This document shows, one piece after another, positions 1-6,895 of a DNA stretch of 36,391 bases. Both the position numbers and the translations under genes were made by a program. The notes beneath the pieces were generated by a model. The model was not told the origin of the DNA, ran no database searches, and saw only the letters and a list, made by a program, of their open reading frames with translations. Each line of letters starts with the position of its first letter. The stretch's first letter is position 1. The stretch is from NCBI GenBank assembly GCA_017501565.1, contig JAFVWP010000112.1:1-36391 (forward strand). Direction: 5' to 3'. Source of the DNA: Elusimicrobiaceae bacterium. Lineage in GTDB: Bacteria; Elusimicrobiota; Elusimicrobia; Elusimicrobiales; Elusimicrobiaceae.

Positions 1-2
1 AT

Positions 3-653
3 ATGGAGTTAATAGAACAGGAAGGCTTTGACAAAGTGAAAGATTTGCTGGCTTTTGAACGCACCAAGGACGATAAGTTTTCCCCCGTATTTGAAAAAAT
101 CGTGACCCGCGCCGCCCGCACCAAAGGGTTGGTCTTGCGTCGGTTAAATTTAAAGAAATTAAAAGAAGAAGCCTCCGTCATTCGCAAAATTTACAATGAT
201 GCTTGGGCAGAAAATTGGGGTCATACGCCCATATCCGAGCAAGAAATCCAAGATATGGTGCAAGAATTAAAGTGGATTGTAAAACCCGAAGGGACTTGCG
301 TGGCAGAAGTGGACGGAGTGCCCGCCGGATTTTATATTGCTATCCCCAATATGAACCATGTTTTACGCATTTTACAAGGTTCTTTATTGCACCCGGTGCG
401 CACCCTAAAAGCTTTATGGAAGTGGCCCAAAATACGCGATGCGCGTTTGATTATGCTGGGGGTAGACCCCAATTACCGCAAACGCGGCCTGGATTTGGTA
501 CTCATCAAACACATTGTAGATTACGGCGTAGCCATTTGGGACGAAGCAGAACTTTCTTGGATTTTGGAAGATAATGAAGGCATCATCCGCGCCATGACCG
601 AAGCCGGATGCCGCCAAACCAAAAGGTACCGCCTATACCAAAAAAGTTTATAG
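3..653 (+). CDS. GNAT-family N-acetyltransferase, C-terminal part (5' end outside window)
   Basis: The reading frame is open to the left edge and the first Met has no visible ribosome binding site. I therefore read this as the last 216 residues of a longer protein; the family I recall is about 370-380 residues. The text is typical of a stand-alone GNAT family of unknown substrate: YNDAWAENWG at about residues 64-73, an AEVDGVPAGF strand, and the acetyl-CoA loop region LGVDPNYRKRGLD at about 152-164, where the R-x-x-G/A part of motif A is RKRG. The conserved SWILEDNEG segment and the YRLYQKSL end fit the C-terminal half of the fold. The substrate cannot be told. It ends at a bidirectional terminator shared with the convergent gene downstream. 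Confidence 0.8.
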   Translation: MELIEQEGFDKVKDLLAFERTKDDKFSPVFEKIVTRAARTKGLVLRRLNLKKLKEEASVIRKIYNDAWAENWGHTPISEQEIQDMVQELKWIVKPEGTCVAEVDGVPAGFYIAIPNMNHVLRILQGSLLHPVRTLKALWKWPKIRDARLIMLGVDPNYRKRGLDLVLIKHIVDYGVAIWDEAELSWILEDNEGIIRAMTEAGCRQTKRYRLYQKSL

Positions 654-660
654 AGAAATA

Positions 661-685
661 AAAACCCCGCTTCAGCGGGGTTTTT
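661..685. terminator. Bidirectional Rho-independent terminator
   Basis: A CCCCGC stem with a TTCA loop and GCGGGG (665-680) is flanked by AAAA on the left and TTTTT on the right. It can therefore end both the GNAT gene (plus) and the convergent membrane protein gene (minus). Confidence 0.85.
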
Positions 686-686
686 A

Positions 687-1445
687 TCAAAAGAGATAAG
701 GCGCTATCAAAAAGGACAATATCATTCCCACCGAATAGCTGGTTACATTGATAGCCAAACTCAGCATGAAAGAGGCTTTCCAAGAGAGCATTTTTCGGCT
801 GAACATTTTAACAAATAAGGCTTCAAACACGAAGCTGAAAATCCATATCAAAGAAGGCTCCGGCACCACTTTTGCCAAAAACTGCCAAGACACCGGCATC
901 GTGATTAAGTTTGCTAAAATAACGCCGTAAATAATGCGGTACTTTTTACCGCTGTAAAGTAAATACGCAAAAGCGGCCAACGTTTCCAACAGCAAAATAA
1001 GCACCAAAGACACCCACGCATCGGCCCGCAAAAGCGCATTGAAATGTTGCGGTTGGGCAGAAGGCTCTACCCATAAGTCTTTTTCGCGCACAGACACCAC
1101 AAAGCTGTTTCTCAGTTTTTCCGGGGTAGCAAAGACATTACTTTCTCTTTTTACTCCGTCGGAAAAATCAATAATCAGCTTTTGATAAGGCGCATATTCA
1201 TAAGCAATGGAAAAACACCCTTGCGCACGGCAATAAAGCTTTTGTATTCCATATACCCCCAAAGGCTCTTGCTTCATACATTGGTTATCTTGGCATTGGA
1301 TTTGCTCACTGGTGGCGGGCAAAACAGATATGGGTTGACTCGTTTGATACTGAAAAGAAAAATCCATCTCCGGCTTAGGAGAGAGTCCCCCCCACCCGGG
1401 CAACGCACCCAATACAAAAGCGCAAAAAAGCAGTAATTTTTTCAT
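687..1445 (-). CDS. Exported or membrane protein of unknown function
   Basis: 252 residues. I chose the ATG at 1445 over an upstream in-frame start because it begins a clear signal peptide (MKKLLLFCAFVLGALPGWGG) and has GAGG 8 bases upstream. A periplasmic-looking region of about 110 residues follows, with four cysteines (in CQDNQC and CRAQGC) that may form disulfides. The C-terminal half holds about four hydrophobic segments (LVLILLLETLAAFAYLLY, IIYGVILANLITMPVSW, LIWIFSFVFEALFV, MLSLAINVTSYSVGMILSFL). I recognise no family. It is divergent from the M29 aminopeptidase gene, with only about 60 bp between the starts and overlapping promoters. Confidence 0.7.
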   Translation of the reverse strand: MKKLLLFCAFVLGALPGWGGLSPKPEMDFSFQYQTSQPISVLPATSEQIQCQDNQCMKQEPLGVYGIQKLYCRAQGCFSIAYEYAPYQKLIIDFSDGVKRESNVFATPEKLRNSFVVSVREKDLWVEPSAQPQHFNALLRADAWVSLVLILLLETLAAFAYLLYSGKKYRIIYGVILANLITMPVSWQFLAKVVPEPSLIWIFSFVFEALFVKMFSRKMLSWKASFMLSLAINVTSYSVGMILSFLIAPYLF

Positions 1446-1466
1446 TTTTTTCGCCTCGCAATTTAT

Positions 1467-1485
1467 ATTTGCTATTATAACATTA
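1467..1485. promoter_or_regulatory. Overlapping divergent extended -10 promoters
   Basis: On the plus strand TGCTATTAT puts a -10 at 1473-1478, with a predicted start near 1485. On the minus strand TGTTATAAT puts a -10 at 1474-1479, with a predicted start near 1467. The two boxes share five bases, so polymerase should bind for only one gene at a time. Confidence 0.5.
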
Positions 1486-1506
1486 TACGAAGAAATGGGG
1501 GAAGAT

Positions 1507-2712
1507 ATGATTTTTACCAACAAACAATTATCCAATTATGCTGATGTATTGGTTTGGGCCATGGAAAAGGCCCGCCGCGGCGGAAAATTTAAAAAATACG
1601 ATCAAATACTCGTCCGCTATGACAATGCCGCTTTGCCGTTGGCACAAGCCGTTTATGAACGCTTATTGCAAAAAAAATATTTGCCTACCGCCCGTACCAC
1701 CATGCCCGAAGAATTGCAACGCAGTTTTTATACCTTGGCAGATGAAAAACAATTAAAACATATCTCTGCGGGGGAAGCCGCTTTTCAAGAGTCTTTAAAC
1801 GGGCTGATTGCCTTGCACGCACCGCAAGATTTGACGGCACTGAAAAGCGTTGACCCCGCCCGCATCGGCACTGCGGCGGTGGCCCGCAAAAGTTTGCGCG
1901 AAATTTTAGACAAAACAGAGCAAGCCGGATTATTTTCCTGGACCTTGTGCAATTATCCGACCGAAGAGCAAGCCGCTAAAGCCGGCCTTACCTTAAAGCA
2001 ATATGCCGCACAAATTGCCAAAGCTTGCTTTTTAAATGACAAAAATCCGCTTCAAAAATGGGAAGAAGTAATGGCGCAGATTACGGAAATAGGCCATTGG
2101 CTCAACAGCTTAAAAATCCACACGTTGCATGTTCAATCCCAAAATATGGATTTTGAAATCTTGTTGGGCGAAAAACGCAAATTTATTTCCGGCGGCGGGA
2201 ACAATATCCCGTCTTTTGAAATTTTCACCTCTCCAGATTGGCGCGGCACAAAGGGGGTGTATTTTGCTGACTTATCTTCTTACCGCACCGGCAACTACGT
2301 AAAAGCGGTCCGTTTGGAATTTAAAAAAGGCCGCGTGGTCAAAGCCACTGCCGAAGCCGGGCAAGACTACCTGCGCAAAATGTTAACCATGGACCGCGGG
2401 GCCAGCCAAATCGGCGAATTTTCTTTGACGGACAGACGCTTTTCCAAGATTGATAAGTTTATGGCTGATATTTTATTTGACGAAAACTTCGGCGGAAAAT
2501 ATGGCAACTGCCATGTGGCAGTAGGATCAAGCTATGCCGATACTTATGACGGCGATATGAGTAAATTGGACAAAAAACTCAAAGAAAAATTAGGCTACAA
2601 TGACTCTTCTTTGCATTGGGATTTAATCAATACCGAAAACAAAAGCGTACATGCCACATTGACAAACGGCAAAAAAGTATTGATTTACGAAAAAGGTCAG
2701 TTTAAATATTAG
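1507..2712 (+). CDS. Aminopeptidase, peptidase family M29 (thermophilic aminopeptidase type)
   Basis: 401 residues from the ATG at 1507, preceded by GGGGGAAG at a good distance. An in-frame ATG at 1495 is possible, but the family begins close to the second Met. The C-terminal half carries the M29 metal site: E238 in SFEIFTSPD, E304 in GEFSL, H336 in YGNCHVAVG, Y343, and H370/D372 in LHWDLI. The spacing fits that of characterised M29 enzymes. The family removes N-terminal residues from peptides using two metal ions in the cytoplasm and has no signal peptide, as here. Likely role: final hydrolysis of imported peptides, in line with the other peptidases in the window. It ends at a shared bidirectional terminator. 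Confidence 0.93.
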   Translation: MIFTNKQLSNYADVLVWAMEKARRGGKFKKYDQILVRYDNAALPLAQAVYERLLQKKYLPTARTTMPEELQRSFYTLADEKQLKHISAGEAAFQESLNGLIALHAPQDLTALKSVDPARIGTAAVARKSLREILDKTEQAGLFSWTLCNYPTEEQAAKAGLTLKQYAAQIAKACFLNDKNPLQKWEEVMAQITEIGHWLNSLKIHTLHVQSQNMDFEILLGEKRKFISGGGNNIPSFEIFTSPDWRGTKGVYFADLSSYRTGNYVKAVRLEFKKGRVVKATAEAGQDYLRKMLTMDRGASQIGEFSLTDRRFSKIDKFMADILFDENFGGKYGNCHVAVGSSYADTYDGDMSKLDKKLKEKLGYNDSSLHWDLINTENKSVHATLTNGKKVLIYEKGQFKY

Positions 2713-2718
2713 TCTGCA

Positions 2719-2748
2719 AAAAGCCCCGGTTATTACCGGGGCTTTTAT
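2719..2748. terminator. Bidirectional Rho-independent terminator
   Basis: The hairpin AAGCCCCGGT-TATT-ACCGGGGCTT (2721-2744) has an A run before it and a T-rich tail after it. It lies between the convergent M29 aminopeptidase and zinc transporter genes. Confidence 0.85.
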
Positions 2749-2749
2749 T

Positions 2750-3523
2750 TTAAAAGATAAGTAAAGACAGGGCCATAATCATCATACCGCCGATTACCCC
2801 CCAAATAACATGATGTCCGTCTGCATATTCATGTGCGGTGGGCAAAAGTTCGTCCAAAGAAATATACACCATAATCCCCGCCACCAACGCAAACATAACA
2901 CCGAAGGCCCCTTCGTGCAAGAAATAGCGGAAAATCAAAAACCCTAAAAGAGCCCCCAAAGGCTCGGCCATGCCGGAAAACGTGCTATATAAAAAAGCTT
3001 TCCCCTTACTGCCGGTGGCGTGATAAACGGGTAAAGCTACCGCTATGCCTTCCGGGATATTGTGTACTGCTACCGCAATGGCGATAGAAATACCCAAGGT
3101 CATATTTTCCATGGTAGCCATAAACGTAGCCAACCCTTCGGGAAAGTTATGTATAGCCAAAGCCAAAGCGGTAAAAAGCCCCAAATGCTTGAGTTTATTT
3201 TTCTTTTCCAAAGCATCAGCTTGGATATGATGAGAAGGCATAAAGCGGTCTATTAACCAAGCCAACATAACACCGCCAAAAAACAACCCCACGCTTAACC
3301 AAGCCCCGGCATCGGGCCCGTACAAAGCCGCCAAAGAAGCTTTGGCTTCGGGCATCATTTCCATAAAAGAAACATAAATCATAACCCCGGCCGAAAAACC
3401 AAGACCCAACGCAAGCGCGGCAAAATTATCTTTTTTAACAACAAAAGAAAGTAGCCCGCCTATGCTGGTGGCGGCCCCGGCTAAAAAACTTAAAAAAAGT
3501 GCACAGAAAATAGGTTCATTCAT
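2750..3523 (-). CDS. zupT: ZIP-family zinc/divalent metal transporter, ZupT type
   Basis: 257 residues, the usual ZupT length, with about eight hydrophobic segments. The two metal-binding signatures of ZIP transporters are present: HNFPEG at 125-130 and HNIPEG at 154-159. A third conserved segment near the end is YISLDELLPTAHEY. A His-containing loop (PSHHIQADALEKKNK, about 96-110) precedes the signature helices. The family imports Zn2+ and other divalent cations across the inner membrane. No ribosome binding site is seen. Instead an extended -10 (TGCTATCAT, 3530-3538) sits so that transcription would start on the A of the ATG, predicting a leaderless message. Confidence 0.95.
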   Translation of the reverse strand: MNEPIFCALFLSFLAGAATSIGGLLSFVVKKDNFAALALGLGFSAGVMIYVSFMEMMPEAKASLAALYGPDAGAWLSVGLFFGGVMLAWLIDRFMPSHHIQADALEKKNKLKHLGLFTALALAIHNFPEGLATFMATMENMTLGISIAIAVAVHNIPEGIAVALPVYHATGSKGKAFLYSTFSGMAEPLGALLGFLIFRYFLHEGAFGVMFALVAGIMVYISLDELLPTAHEYADGHHVIWGVIGGMMIMALSLLIF

Positions 3524-3529
3524 ATTTAT

Positions 3530-3591
3530 ATGATAGCAAACTCCCTTTTATATGTACTCAAAAAGATGGGTTAGAATACAATTGCTATAAT
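3530..3591. promoter_or_regulatory. Divergent extended -10 promoters for zupT and the Pif1-like helicase
   Basis: Minus strand: TGCTATCAT with the hexamer at 3530-3535. Plus strand: TGCTATAAT with the hexamer at 3586-3591. Seven bases downstream of each hexamer lies exactly the A of the ATG (3523 and 3598), so both messages are predicted to lack a 5' leader. Neither gene has a Shine-Dalgarno sequence. Confidence 0.6.
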
Positions 3592-3597
3592 AGTTAT

Positions 3598-4929
3598 ATG
3601 AATTTGGCAACATCTGCGGACGAACCGATAGAAATAACCGATGAATTTAAACACGCACTTGCCCTGCTGGAAGCCCCGGCAGAGCAGTACCCGCTTATTT
3701 TTATTACGGGTAAGGCCGGCACCGGCAAAACCACCTTACTCAAATATTTTGCCAAACACACCACCAAAAGCGCCATCGTGTTGGCCACCACCGGGTTGGC
3801 GGCTATCCATGTGCAAGGGCAAACCATTCATTCTTTTTTCCGCTTAAAACCGCAAAATTTGTTGGATTTTTCTTCCTTAAAAAAATTATCCAAAAAGGAA
3901 GCAGATGCCATAGAAACTATTATTGTGGACGAAGCCTCTATGTTGCGGGCGGACTTATTGGACGCGATGGACCATATTTTGCGTATTTCCACGCGCAAAG
4001 ACATAGCCTTTGGCGGCAAACAAATTATTTTATTCGGAGATATTTTTCAACTGCCCCCTGTGGAAGAAAACCGCCAAGACGGCCTTTTTAATCTCTTTTA
4101 CCAAATGTATCAAAGCCCCTATTTCTTTGATTCCCGCATTGTTAAAAAAACACAAATAGAAGTTTTTGAATTACAGCATATTTTCCGTCAAAAAAATGAT
4201 AAGGCTTTCGCGCGGTTGCTCAACAAAGTCCGCGAAAACCAAATAACCCAGCTTGAGTTAGACGAAATGCTCAACAAGCGCGTAACCCAAGAAGAACCGA
4301 CGGACCTGGACCAAGCGGTTATTCTTTCCCCCACCAACGAAGGGGTAGCTTGGCGCAACAACCGCTATTTGGCCGCATTGCCCGGGAAAGAATTTGTCTA
4401 TCAGGCCACCATAGACCCCAACTTTAAAAAGAAAATCGGCCCGGCAGAAGAATGCCTTCGCTTAAAACGCGGCGCCAAAATTATGATGTTAAACAATGAC
4501 ACAGATGGTTTTTGGGTCAATGGAGACATCGGCACCATTTATGACTTGGGCGAAGATTTTATCAAAGTGGAGCTGAAAGGCGTTGTTTATTCGGTACAAC
4601 CCCACGCTTGGGAAGATATTAAATATGTATATGATCCCCTGGAGCAAAAGATGAAACCCCAAAAAAATGGTTTTTTTATCCAATACCCCTTAAAATTAGC
4701 CTGGGCCATTACCATACACAAAAGCCAGGGGCTCACTTTTGACGGCATTTATTTGGACATGGGACGCGGCGCTTTTGCCCCGGGGCAAACCTATGTGGCT
4801 TTAAGCCGTTGCCGCACCTTGGAAGGGATCCGCCTTAAAAAACCCATTACATGCCGGGATATTCGTTGCGACCAGCGCGTAGTGTCCTTTTTTCAAAACA
4901 TTCGCGCCCAACAACCTTTTTTAAAATAA
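3598..4929 (+). CDS. Pif1-like superfamily 1B DNA helicase
   Basis: 443 residues. Motifs in order: Walker A GKAGTGKTT (38-46), ATTGLAAIHVQGQTIHSFF (63-81, the Pif1-type motif Ia region), Walker B DEASM (111-115), GDIFQLPPV (147-155, motif III), ELQHIFRQ (motif IV region), and near the end AITIHKSQGLTFDGI and YVALSRC (motifs V and VI). The family unwinds DNA 5' to 3' using ATP and acts in replication and recombination, with a liking for structured DNA such as G-quadruplexes in known members. The protein is a minimal helicase core without an added nuclease. It appears leaderless and is followed 20 bp later by a flavoprotein gene. Confidence 0.9.
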   Translation: MNLATSADEPIEITDEFKHALALLEAPAEQYPLIFITGKAGTGKTTLLKYFAKHTTKSAIVLATTGLAAIHVQGQTIHSFFRLKPQNLLDFSSLKKLSKKEADAIETIIVDEASMLRADLLDAMDHILRISTRKDIAFGGKQIILFGDIFQLPPVEENRQDGLFNLFYQMYQSPYFFDSRIVKKTQIEVFELQHIFRQKNDKAFARLLNKVRENQITQLELDEMLNKRVTQEEPTDLDQAVILSPTNEGVAWRNNRYLAALPGKEFVYQATIDPNFKKKIGPAEECLRLKRGAKIMMLNNDTDGFWVNGDIGTIYDLGEDFIKVELKGVVYSVQPHAWEDIKYVYDPLEQKMKPQKNGFFIQYPLKLAWAITIHKSQGLTFDGIYLDMGRGAFAPGQTYVALSRCRTLEGIRLKKPITCRDIRCDQRVVSFFQNIRAQQPFLK

Positions 4930-4949
4930 AAACTTTCGGGAGGAATTTT

Positions 4950-5492
4950 ATGCCTGCAAAAAAAGTGTTGATCATTTCGTCCGGCCCGCGCAAAAACGGA
5001 AATACGGACTTATTATGCAGCCAATTTCAAAAAGGCGCCAAAGAAGCCGGACATAAAGCCGAAAAAATCTTTCTGCCCAATTACAAAATCAATTATTGTA
5101 GCGGGTGCGGTGCCTGCCGCGAAAGCCATACTTGCGTACAAAAAGACGATATGGCTAAATTGCTGGATAAAATGGTAAAAGCCGATGTCATTGTATTAGG
5201 CACGCCGGTCTATTTTTACTCTATGTGCGCCCAATTAAAAACCTTTATTGATCGTTGCGTTGCACGTTATACGGAAATATCCGGCAAAGATTTTTACTTT
5301 ATTTTAGCCGCGGCGGATACGTCCAAAAAGAACATGACCCGCACAATAGAAGCCTTGCGCGGATTTACCGAAGATTGTTTGGAAAATACCCGCGAAAAAG
5401 CCATTATTTACGGAGTAGGCGCCTGGGAAAAAGGGGAAGTAAAAGATTTGCCTGTATTTGAAAAAGCATACGAAGCGGGCAAGAAATGTTAA
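4950..5492 (+). CDS. Flavodoxin-fold NAD(P)H reductase / iron-sulfur flavoprotein-like
   Basis: 180 residues from the ATG at 4950, which follows a strong GGGAGGA site. An upstream in-frame start inside the helicase gene is rejected. The FMN phosphate loop is SSGPRKNGNTDLL (10-22). It is followed by CSGCGACRESHTC (50-62), a C-x2-C-x2-C-x5-C pattern like the compact [4Fe-4S] motif of iron-sulfur flavoproteins. The second flavin-contact loop is GTPVYFYSMCAQLKTFIDR. Likely a cytoplasmic redox enzyme passing electrons between FMN and a cluster; the partner and substrate are unknown. Whether the cysteines bind a cluster cannot be told from sequence alone. It probably shares a transcript with the helicase gene and ends at the terminator at 5501-5526. 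Confidence 0.85.
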   Translation: MPAKKVLIISSGPRKNGNTDLLCSQFQKGAKEAGHKAEKIFLPNYKINYCSGCGACRESHTCVQKDDMAKLLDKMVKADVIVLGTPVYFYSMCAQLKTFIDRCVARYTEISGKDFYFILAAADTSKKNMTRTIEALRGFTEDCLENTREKAIIYGVGAWEKGEVKDLPVFEKAYEAGKKC

Positions 5493-5500
5493 CATACAAA

Positions 5501-5526
5501 AACCCCGGCAAAAGCCGGGGTTTTTT
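5501..5526. terminator. Bidirectional Rho-independent terminator
   Basis: The hairpin CCCCGGC-AAAA-GCCGGGG (5503-5520) is preceded by AAAAA and followed by TTTTTT. It serves the flavoprotein gene on plus and the convergent tRNA-Ser on minus. Confidence 0.88.
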
Positions 5527-5538
5527 CTGATAAAAATA

Positions 5539-5625
5539 CGGAGAGAGAGAGATTCGAACTCTCGATACGGTCACCCGTATACAGTCTTTCCAGGACTGCG
5601 CCTTCAACCACTCGGCCATCTCTCC
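5539..5625 (-). tRNA. tRNA-Ser (anticodon GGA)
   Basis: Read on the minus strand, the acceptor arms GGAGAGA (5625-5619) and TCTCTCC (5546-5540) pair, with discriminator G at 5539. The anticodon stem CAGTC/GACTG closes the loop CTGGAAA, giving anticodon GGA (5591-5589). The long variable arm (ACGG-GTGA-CCGT) and the T loop TTCGAAT are typical of serine tRNAs. CCA is not encoded. Confidence 0.96.
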
Positions 5626-5658
5626 AAAATTCTTCCTTCTGTTTAAGACTACTTATTT

Positions 5659-5687
5659 ATTATAGCAAATTAATTTTTGTTTGGAAA
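5659..5687 (-). promoter_or_regulatory. Promoter of tRNA-Ser
   Basis: The extended -10 TTTGCTATAAT has its hexamer at 5659-5664. A weak -35 (TTTCCA, 5682-5687) lies 17 bp upstream. The predicted start is about 27 nt before the mature tRNA. Confidence 0.6.
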
Positions 5688-5743
5688 AGAAACTTAATTT
5701 TTAAATTTAGTAAAATTTACTTCTTAAACATTTGGAGAAAACG

Positions 5744-6493
5744 ATGAAATCAAATCTTTTACTGCTTGTTTTACTCACTTTTTGCAGTGTTGCTTCTTGG
5801 GCACAACTGCAAGATATTCACGGCGTTATCCCAACGGAAAACGTTACTTCTTTGGAAATTCTGCCCCGATTTAAAGCTAAAGACGACAGCAAAAACATTT
5901 CCGTTGCCACACTGGAAATCAACCCGACTTTTAAGTTAAACAAACATTGGAAGTTCGGCGCGGAAATCCCGCTGACCCGCTACGGAAAAGAAGATTTTTC
6001 TGAAAAAGGCTTGGGGGACCTGGTAACTTCTTTCTATTATACGGACTATTCCCCCAACAAAATTTTTTCTTATGGTATCGGTGCGGAAATGACTTGGCCG
6101 ACGGCTTCTCATGAATTATTGGGTGACGGAAAAGCCGTAGCCGAACCGGAAATCTTTTTAGTATGGCAAATCACCCCCCATTTCTTTATTGAAACGGAAT
6201 ACCGCCATATTTTTTCTTACGCGGGCAATGGCTCCCGCGATGACATCAACGAAAGCCGCTACCGCATGATTTTTGGCTATATGTCCGACAATAAATGGTG
6301 GATAGAATTGGACCCGCGCTATATTGTAGATTATGAAAATCCGTCCGAAGCGGAATTAATCGGCAAAGCGGAAATAGGCACCATGATTAATGCCGGCTCT
6401 TCCATTTATGCCCGTGCCGGCTGGCACTTGGCGGGCAATAAATATTCCCACGATTGGGAGTTTATGGTAGGTTTTAAAATTTTATACCTGTAA
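5744..6493 (+). CDS. Predicted outer-membrane beta-barrel protein
   Basis: 249 residues from the ATG at 5744, which has TTGGAG upstream; a TTG further upstream overlaps that ribosome binding site. The signal peptide is MKSNLLLLVLLTFCSVASWA, with cleavage likely after AWA-like SWA before QLQD. The rest is alternating polar/hydrophobic strands rich in aromatic residues (WKFGAEIPLTRYG, FFIETEYRHIFSYAG, IYARAGWHLAGN, FMVGFKILYL), ending in a hydrophobic strand as outer-membrane barrels do. The overall pattern resembles the MetA-pathway/transporter-like barrel families, but this is a fold-level impression. Single gene with its own -10 (TAAAAT, 5711-5716) and terminator. Confidence 0.7.
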   Translation: MKSNLLLLVLLTFCSVASWAQLQDIHGVIPTENVTSLEILPRFKAKDDSKNISVATLEINPTFKLNKHWKFGAEIPLTRYGKEDFSEKGLGDLVTSFYYTDYSPNKIFSYGIGAEMTWPTASHELLGDGKAVAEPEIFLVWQITPHFFIETEYRHIFSYAGNGSRDDINESRYRMIFGYMSDNKWWIELDPRYIVDYENPSEAELIGKAEIGTMINAGSSIYARAGWHLAGNKYSHDWEFMVGFKILYL

Positions 6494-6517
6494 AAAAGCC
6501 CCGAAAGGGGCTTTTTA
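6492..6517. terminator. Bidirectional Rho-independent terminator
   Basis: An AGCCCC-GAAA-GGGGCT hairpin (6497-6512) lies between AAAAA and TTTTT runs. The stop codon of the convergent small membrane protein lies inside its T run. Confidence 0.85.
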
Positions 6518-6766
6518 CTTTCGTAAAGTTTTAATCTGCAGCCCCAATATCCGCCCCAACAACATCAAGGGAAAGACAATAAACACCATAAACACCGCCA
6601 TCAAAAGCATCATAATAAAACTAAAGGCCAACGCCACAAACCCCGTCAAAAAACCCGCTTTAGCTTGCAAGCGCGGCGGCTCTTTTTGCCCGGTCAACAG
6701 CACCCCGTTTTCATCTATAATTTCCGCTTCTACTGCGGCGGTTTCGTCTATCTGTTTTTTCTTCAT
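6515..6766 (-). CDS. Small membrane protein of unknown function
   Basis: 83 residues. A charged, acidic N-terminal segment of about 35 residues is followed by one long hydrophobic stretch (about 38-72: GFLTGFVALAFSFIMMLLMA, then VFMVFIVFPLMLLGRI), enough for one long or two short membrane helices. It ends in a basic tail (LQIKTLRK). No family recognised. No ribosome binding site is seen. An extended -10-like TGCCAAAAT (6773-6781) is placed so that transcription would begin on the ATG. Codon use matches the neighbours, so I accept it as a gene. Confidence 0.6.
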   Translation of the reverse strand: MKKKQIDETAAVEAEIIDENGVLLTGQKEPPRLQAKAGFLTGFVALAFSFIMMLLMAVFMVFIVFPLMLLGRILGLQIKTLRK

Positions 6767-6831
6767 ATTTACATTTTGGCATAATTTGCTTTATTTTCGC
6801 TCAACAATAAATGATTAGATGGCGCCTAAAG

Positions 6832-6895
6832 TGGTAAAATATAAATAGGTTACGCGTGAAGTCACATCACGTAATTTCAAAACCGAGGAAAAAAT
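6832..6895 (+). promoter_or_regulatory. valS promoter and 5' leader
   Basis: The extended -10 TGGTAAAAT (6832-6840) predicts a start near 6847 and a leader of about 49 nt. The leader has a small hairpin, CGTGA (6855-6859) with TCACG (6867-6871), and the ribosome binding site GAGG before the ATG. I see no T-box features. Confidence 0.5.

Noticed and set aside
6847-6895. T-box riboswitch before valS
   Set aside because: The leader is only about 49 nt with one short hairpin and lacks a T-box sequence or terminator.
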